Shown: piece by piece, positions 60,308-64,000 of the stretch
Position numbering within the stretch: position 1 is the first letter of the stretch
Layout of the letters: every line of letters starts with the position of its first letter
Origin: an uncultured Winogradskyella sp.
Lineage (GTDB): Bacteria > Bacteroidota > Bacteroidia > Flavobacteriales > Flavobacteriaceae
Length of the DNA stretch: 64,000 nt
Reading direction: 5' to 3'
NCBI RefSeq assembly: GCF_947496485.1
Contig: NZ_CANMCZ010000001.1
Span: 181,596-245,595 of the forward strand
Translations under genes and position numbers: made by a program
Notes under the pieces: generated by a model
Database searches by the model: none
Told to the model about the DNA's origin: nothing
What the model saw: the letters and a program-made list of their open reading frames with translations, nothing else

Positions 60308-60594
60308 AAAACAATTAATTGGGTAATGCGCTGAAATAGAATAGATTTTCCGAACTCATAATTAGGTAATATGCAAGTATTAAACTTATGAGTAATTTCT
60401 AAAAAGCAACATGACAATAAAGCAAAAAAATTAATCAACATCATAATTTTATCGATTAAATGACCAAAAACAAGTAAGAAAAAAGACAAATATCTAATAG
60501 ATTGCCCACTTTATCGAAACTATTGCAATAAATATGGCTATTAAGTAAATAAACCTCAACTTTGAGAGAAAAGGCTTAAAAACTTTGAAAAGGT

Positions 60595-61656
60595 ATGGGG
60601 ATGAAAACACTAATACTATCAGGTAATGATGTTAACAAAATTGTTGAGACTTATGGTCTAAATAATTTGATGGACACACTGATAAAACGAACATCAGACA
60701 GCATTAAATCTTACGATTCTGAAAAAACGGAAATACCAATTCGTTCTGGTTTTAATTATGAAATTAACGATCCTGGACTAGTTGAGTGGATGCCAGTACA
60801 TAAAAAAGGTGATGAAGTTGTTATAAAAGTTGTTGGTTATCATCCTAGGAATCCTCAAAAGTATGATTTACCAACAATACTTTCCACTATTTCATCTTAC
60901 GATACAACAACAGGTCACTTAAAGGGTTTAGTAGATGGTGTTCTACTTACAGCTTTACGAACAGGAGCAGCATCAGCAGTTGCGTCAAAACTGTTAGCTA
61001 AAGACAGTAGTTCTATATTAGGATTAATAGGTTGTGGAGCGCAATCTGTAACGCAATTACATGCCTTGTCTAGACTATTTGATATTAAAAAAGTTCTACT
61101 TTTTGATGTCGATGAAACTGCAATGTCATCTTTTAGTAATCGTATAGCAATGCTAGATCTCAGTATTGAAATCGTAGCTTCATCAATAGAAGGCATTCTA
61201 AATACAAGTGATATTGTTTGTACAGAAACGTCTATAGATGTTGGTACAGGACCATTATTTAATGAACTCAAAACTAGCGAACATATTCATATTAACGCTA
61301 TAGGATCTGACTTTCCAGGAAAAGTAGAACTTCCATTAGACTTACTTAAACAGAGTTTAGTTTGCCCAGATTTTTTAGAACAAGCAAAAATTGAAGGTGA
61401 ATGTCAGCAGCTAAAAGATTCGGAAATAGGTCCTGATTTATCAGGTCTAGTGAAGAATGCTGAAACATATGCTTATGCGAAAAATCAAAGAACTGTTTTT
61501 GATTCAACAGGATGGGCTCTCGAAGATCAAATCGTTATGGATTTATTTTTAGATCTAGCTACAGAATTCGGAATTGGAAGAGAAATTGAAGTTGAAAACA
61601 TTTCTGAAGACGCAAAAAATCCTTACAATTTTATGCTGAAAACTGTTTCAGTTTAA
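60595..61656 (+). CDS. Ornithine cyclodeaminase family protein
   Basis: The 353-residue protein (ATG 60595; an ATG two codons later is possible) has the OCD/mu-crystallin fold. The substrate-carboxylate arginine is in LTALRTGAASAVAS (Arg122), the NAD-binding GLIGCGAQSVTQ starts near 143, and the active-site block NAIGSDFPGKVELPLD holds Asp239. The GxDxPGK-x-EL pattern is that of genuine ornithine cyclodeaminases, which turn L-ornithine into L-proline and ammonia. In this locus it could supply proline to the loading enzyme. A dehydrogenase or diaminopropionate-forming (SbnB-like) role is the alternative. It heads a plus-strand run with the HupE-like gene and the second NRPS. Confidence 0.88.
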   Translation: MGMKTLILSGNDVNKIVETYGLNNLMDTLIKRTSDSIKSYDSEKTEIPIRSGFNYEINDPGLVEWMPVHKKGDEVVIKVVGYHPRNPQKYDLPTILSTISSYDTTTGHLKGLVDGVLLTALRTGAASAVASKLLAKDSSSILGLIGCGAQSVTQLHALSRLFDIKKVLLFDVDETAMSSFSNRIAMLDLSIEIVASSIEGILNTSDIVCTETSIDVGTGPLFNELKTSEHIHINAIGSDFPGKVELPLDLLKQSLVCPDFLEQAKIEGECQQLKDSEIGPDLSGLVKNAETYAYAKNQRTVFDSTGWALEDQIVMDLFLDLATEFGIGREIEVENISEDAKNPYNFMLKTVSV

Positions 61657-61706
61657 TACCTCCAAATAAATTACAGAAGCCTTATTCTTAACTAACACAA
61701 CCCTAA

Positions 61707-62948
61707 ATGAAAAAGTTACTACTAAAATCTCTATTCGTTTTATTTCTGCTAGCGCCAATGGTCTGCTTAGCACATTTTCCTAATCAAAGTTATATTTTTC
61801 TCAGAGTATATGAAACAAATGGTATTGAAGGTCGATTCGAAATTAATGTAAGAGAAATAAATAAAGTTTTTGATCTAAACCTCAGAGACAACGTTACTTT
61901 AGAAGAATTAAAACCATATGAAGCTCAATTAAGAGCTTATGTTTTAGAGCATGCCTCATTTTCATCCAAATATGGACCTCATAATATTATTTTAAAGAAT
62001 GTAGATCTTTTTGACTTTTCTCAAGGAAAAATGGTGCAAGTCTTTTTTGAGCTTGACAACATGGATAAATTACCAGAGCTACTAGATGTTAAGTATGATG
62101 TCGTTTACGAAAAAGATGATACACACAGGGGTTTTTTAGTTACAGAATACAGTTGGGCTGCTGGAGTAATTAATGAAGAAAAAAATATTTCTTTGTTCTT
62201 TACACCTGATAATGCAAAACAATCATTAGATCTTACTGATACATCGAAATGGAAAGGTTTTGTTGCAATGATAAAACAAGGCATGTGGCATATTTGGATT
62301 GGCATTGATCATATTCTCTTTTTGCTAGCATTAATTTTACCCTCCGTAGTTCGCAGAATTAGAAGAACGGGCTCAGAAAATTCAATCGAATCAAAATCCA
62401 ATGATTGGGTTCCTGTGAAAAGCTTCAAAGATGCATTTTTGTATGTTATTAAAATAATTACATTTTTTACAATTGCGCATACCATAACACTTAGTTTAGC
62501 CTCACTTGAAATTGTGAGTTTACCATCTAGACTTGTAGAATCTATCATTGCTTTGTCAATAGGTTTAGCCGCTTATCATAACATAAGACCAATATTTAAA
62601 GGTAAAGATTGGGTTATTGCTTTTGTCTTTGGACTTTTTCATGGATTTGGATTTGCTAGCGTATTAGCAGATTTAGGCTTATCAAATGAAAATCTTGGCA
62701 TATCCTTATTTGGTTTTAACGTTGGTGTAGAAATAGGACAGTTGCTCATTATTGCTATGATGTTTCCAATTCTTTTTCTTTTAAGGAAAAGAAAAATTTA
62801 CAAGAAAATATTATTTTTTGGATCTATAATACTTATCATAATTTCTTTATATTGGGGAATAGAGCGCATATTTGACATTAACCTTGGTGTAGAAGATTTG
62901 CTAAGAAAGATTACGATAGACATCCTTAACGCTTTAGGTTTGTTGTAG
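61707..62948 (+). CDS. HupE/UreJ-family membrane protein
   Basis: The 413-residue protein has a signal peptide (residues 1-22), an extracytoplasmic domain (about 23-185) and a HupE/UreJ-type membrane part with conserved histidines in MWHIWIGIDHILFLLALILP, FTIAHTITLSLA and FGLFHGFGFASVLADLG. HupE/UreJ proteins are thought to pass nickel or cobalt across the inner membrane, and the histidines fit metal binding. The large extra domain is usual in Bacteroidota members. It is 50 bases after the OCD gene and 24 bases before the second NRPS, so it is built into the biosynthetic operon. Confidence 0.88.
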   Translation: MKKLLLKSLFVLFLLAPMVCLAHFPNQSYIFLRVYETNGIEGRFEINVREINKVFDLNLRDNVTLEELKPYEAQLRAYVLEHASFSSKYGPHNIILKNVDLFDFSQGKMVQVFFELDNMDKLPELLDVKYDVVYEKDDTHRGFLVTEYSWAAGVINEEKNISLFFTPDNAKQSLDLTDTSKWKGFVAMIKQGMWHIWIGIDHILFLLALILPSVVRRIRRTGSENSIESKSNDWVPVKSFKDAFLYVIKIITFFTIAHTITLSLASLEIVSLPSRLVESIIALSIGLAAYHNIRPIFKGKDWVIAFVFGLFHGFGFASVLADLGLSNENLGISLFGFNVGVEIGQLLIIAMMFPILFLLRKRKIYKKILFFGSIILIIISLYWGIERIFDINLGVEDLLRKITIDILNALGLL

Positions 62949-62972
62949 ATATGAATAAGTAAGTTGTCCCAA

Positions 62973-64000
62973 ATGAAAAAAGAAATAGACAAATCATCGC
63001 TTCTTAGCCAATGGAAAAAGCAGAAAAATAAGACGACTGCTAACCCAATTATTAAAGCTCCTGAAGGTGAAACTATTCCGCTTTCAAGAGGTCAACAGCG
63101 TCTCTGGTTTCTTCAGCAATTGTACCCAAATAATTCGTTTTACAATCATGCTGAATCTTATACAATTCTTGGTGATTTAAATATCGACTATTTATCAAAA
63201 AGTTTCGCCTTAATTATTGAGCAACATAATATATTAAAGTCTTATTTTCCTATTGAAGAAGGCCAAACAACTATAAAGGTTGATACTAACTTCAAGTTTA
63301 AAATTAATCGAATTGATTACAGTGAAGATTCGTTAGAAACTGCTAAGCAAAAAGCAAGTGCTTTTATTAGCAAAGAAATTGTAACTCCCTTCAACCTCAG
63401 TTCATCTCCTCTTATTCGTGTCTCTCTCTTAAAAATTGCAGAAAAGCATCACATTTTATCAATTAACATTCATCATATCATAATAGATGAGTGGTCTATG
63501 AGGCGACTTAGTAATTTGTTGGCTTACTACTACACTAAACTTTCTAAAGAAGAGGTATTATTAGAGTCCGAAGAGTTACACATACAATATCAAGATTTTG
63601 CGTATTGGGATCAAAATCGAGAACTTCCAACTAAGCAAATTGGCTATTGGAAAGAGAAATTATCAGGAACAATTCCACAACTAGAATTACCAACAGATTA
63701 TAAAAGACCGATACAACCTTCGTTTAAGGGAGAACATTATATTTCTAATTTATCTAAAGAAGATTCAGAAGGTTTATTATCGCTTTCTAAAAAAATGGAA
63801 ACGACTCCATTCGTCGTTACACTCTCTCTTTTCTATACACTATTACACCGGTATACAAAACAAAGCGAGATCTTAATAGGGTTACCTATTACTAATAGAA
63901 ACCATAAGTCTTTACAAGATTTATTAGGCTTTTTTGTAGACACTGTTGTTTTGCGTACTCAATTTACAGAAGACAATACGTTCTTAGAATTATTATCTAA
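62973..64000 (+). CDS. Non-ribosomal peptide synthetase, N-terminal part (runs off the window)
   Basis: From ATG 62973 an open frame of 342 codons reaches the window edge without a stop. After a polar lead of about 35 residues, possibly a docking segment, a condensation domain begins: LSRGQQRLWFLQQLYP (C1 motif, residues 38-53), HHIIIDE at 167-173 in the place of HHxxxDG with Gly as Glu, YWKEKLSG, and GLPITNRNHKSLQDLLGFFVDT (C5-type motif, in two parts). The His and Asp needed for peptide-bond formation are present. It lies 24 bases behind the HupE-like gene. Further domains lie beyond the window. Confidence 0.92.
   Translation, partial: MKKEIDKSSLLSQWKKQKNKTTANPIIKAPEGETIPLSRGQQRLWFLQQLYPNNSFYNHAESYTILGDLNIDYLSKSFALIIEQHNILKSYFPIEEGQTTIKVDTNFKFKINRIDYSEDSLETAKQKASAFISKEIVTPFNLSSSPLIRVSLLKIAEKHHILSINIHHIIIDEWSMRRLSNLLAYYYTKLSKEEVLLESEELHIQYQDFAYWDQNRELPTKQIGYWKEKLSGTIPQLELPTDYKRPIQPSFKGEHYISNLSKEDSEGLLSLSKKMETTPFVVTLSLFYTLLHRYTKQSEILIGLPITNRNHKSLQDLLGFFVDTVVLRTQFTEDNTFLELLS

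Noticed and set aside
60915..61271. 118-codon minus-strand frame inside the OCD gene
   Set aside because: It lies opposite the NAD-binding region of a clear OCD protein and has no features of its own.

Overview
The window looks like a chromosome segment from a low-GC (roughly one third G+C by eye) marine-type Flavobacteriaceae (Bacteroidota). The signs are Bacteroidota -7 boxes (TAnnTTTG) in front of many genes, DUF3078, DUF4197 and DUF4253 proteins, a type IX secretion sorting tail, a glutamine synthetase III next to a eukaryote-type GSII, a TonB-dependent receptor with a carboxypeptidase-like N-terminal domain, and intergenic repeats of the kind common in this family. I saw no tRNA, rRNA, CRISPR array or insertion sequence.

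Layout. 0-1.9 kb: trpF flanked by intergenic repeats, then a TIGR01777 epimerase-like gene. 1.9-6.3 kb: an accessory strip of small, mostly exported or lipoprotein genes, all on the minus strand and separated by diverged copies of one repeat family, so it resembles a cassette array. 6.4-9.9 kb: a phospholipase-D-family lipoprotein, an ECF sigma/anti-sigma pair and a divergent fasciclin protein. 10-18 kb: an M49 dipeptidyl peptidase III, an SRPBCC/GyrI-like protein with a fluoride channel, DUF1684, an MFS-VOC-YpdA-DJ-1 group and an Lrp regulator. 18-25 kb: a single-domain DEAD-like protein behind a fused isobutyryl-CoA mutase (icmF), purU, and an OmpA protein with internal repeats. 25-36 kb: mixed housekeeping genes (thioredoxin-DUF3738, PqqB-like, BtuF-like, pyrF, lepB, prfA, an ABC module, DUF3078, purM). 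36-45 kb: a 45-residue exported peptide gene, divergent GSIII/GSII, a Ca/Na exchanger, and a TlpA-BlaI-BlaR1-like operon with a clear palindromic operator. 45-47.7 kb: a secreted endonuclease and a gap holding palindromes and small ORFs.

The right end (47.8-64 kb, running off the window) is the most interesting part. It is a natural-product locus. One minus-strand unit encodes an acyl-CoA-dehydrogenase-like enzyme, a free adenylation enzyme, a free carrier protein and a C-A-T NRPS. The first three have the composition of the PltE/PltF/PltL (or AnaB/AnaC/AnaD) set that loads L-proline on a carrier protein and oxidises it to a pyrrole or pyrroline thioester. Nearby are an ornithine cyclodeaminase homologue (a possible proline source), two homologous polytopic membrane proteins of unknown job, a HupE/UreJ-type permease, a second NRPS that runs off the window, a histidine-rich anchored protein and a TonB-dependent receptor whose plug carries a His-Ala-His motif. 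My working inference is a pyrrolyl- or pyrrolinyl-peptide, possibly a metal-binding one, made next to its own uptake proteins. The product and its function cannot be read from the sequence.

Starts were moved from the longest reading frame to an internal ATG where a signal peptide, family length or a non-ATG first codon argued for it. These cases are stated in the entries.
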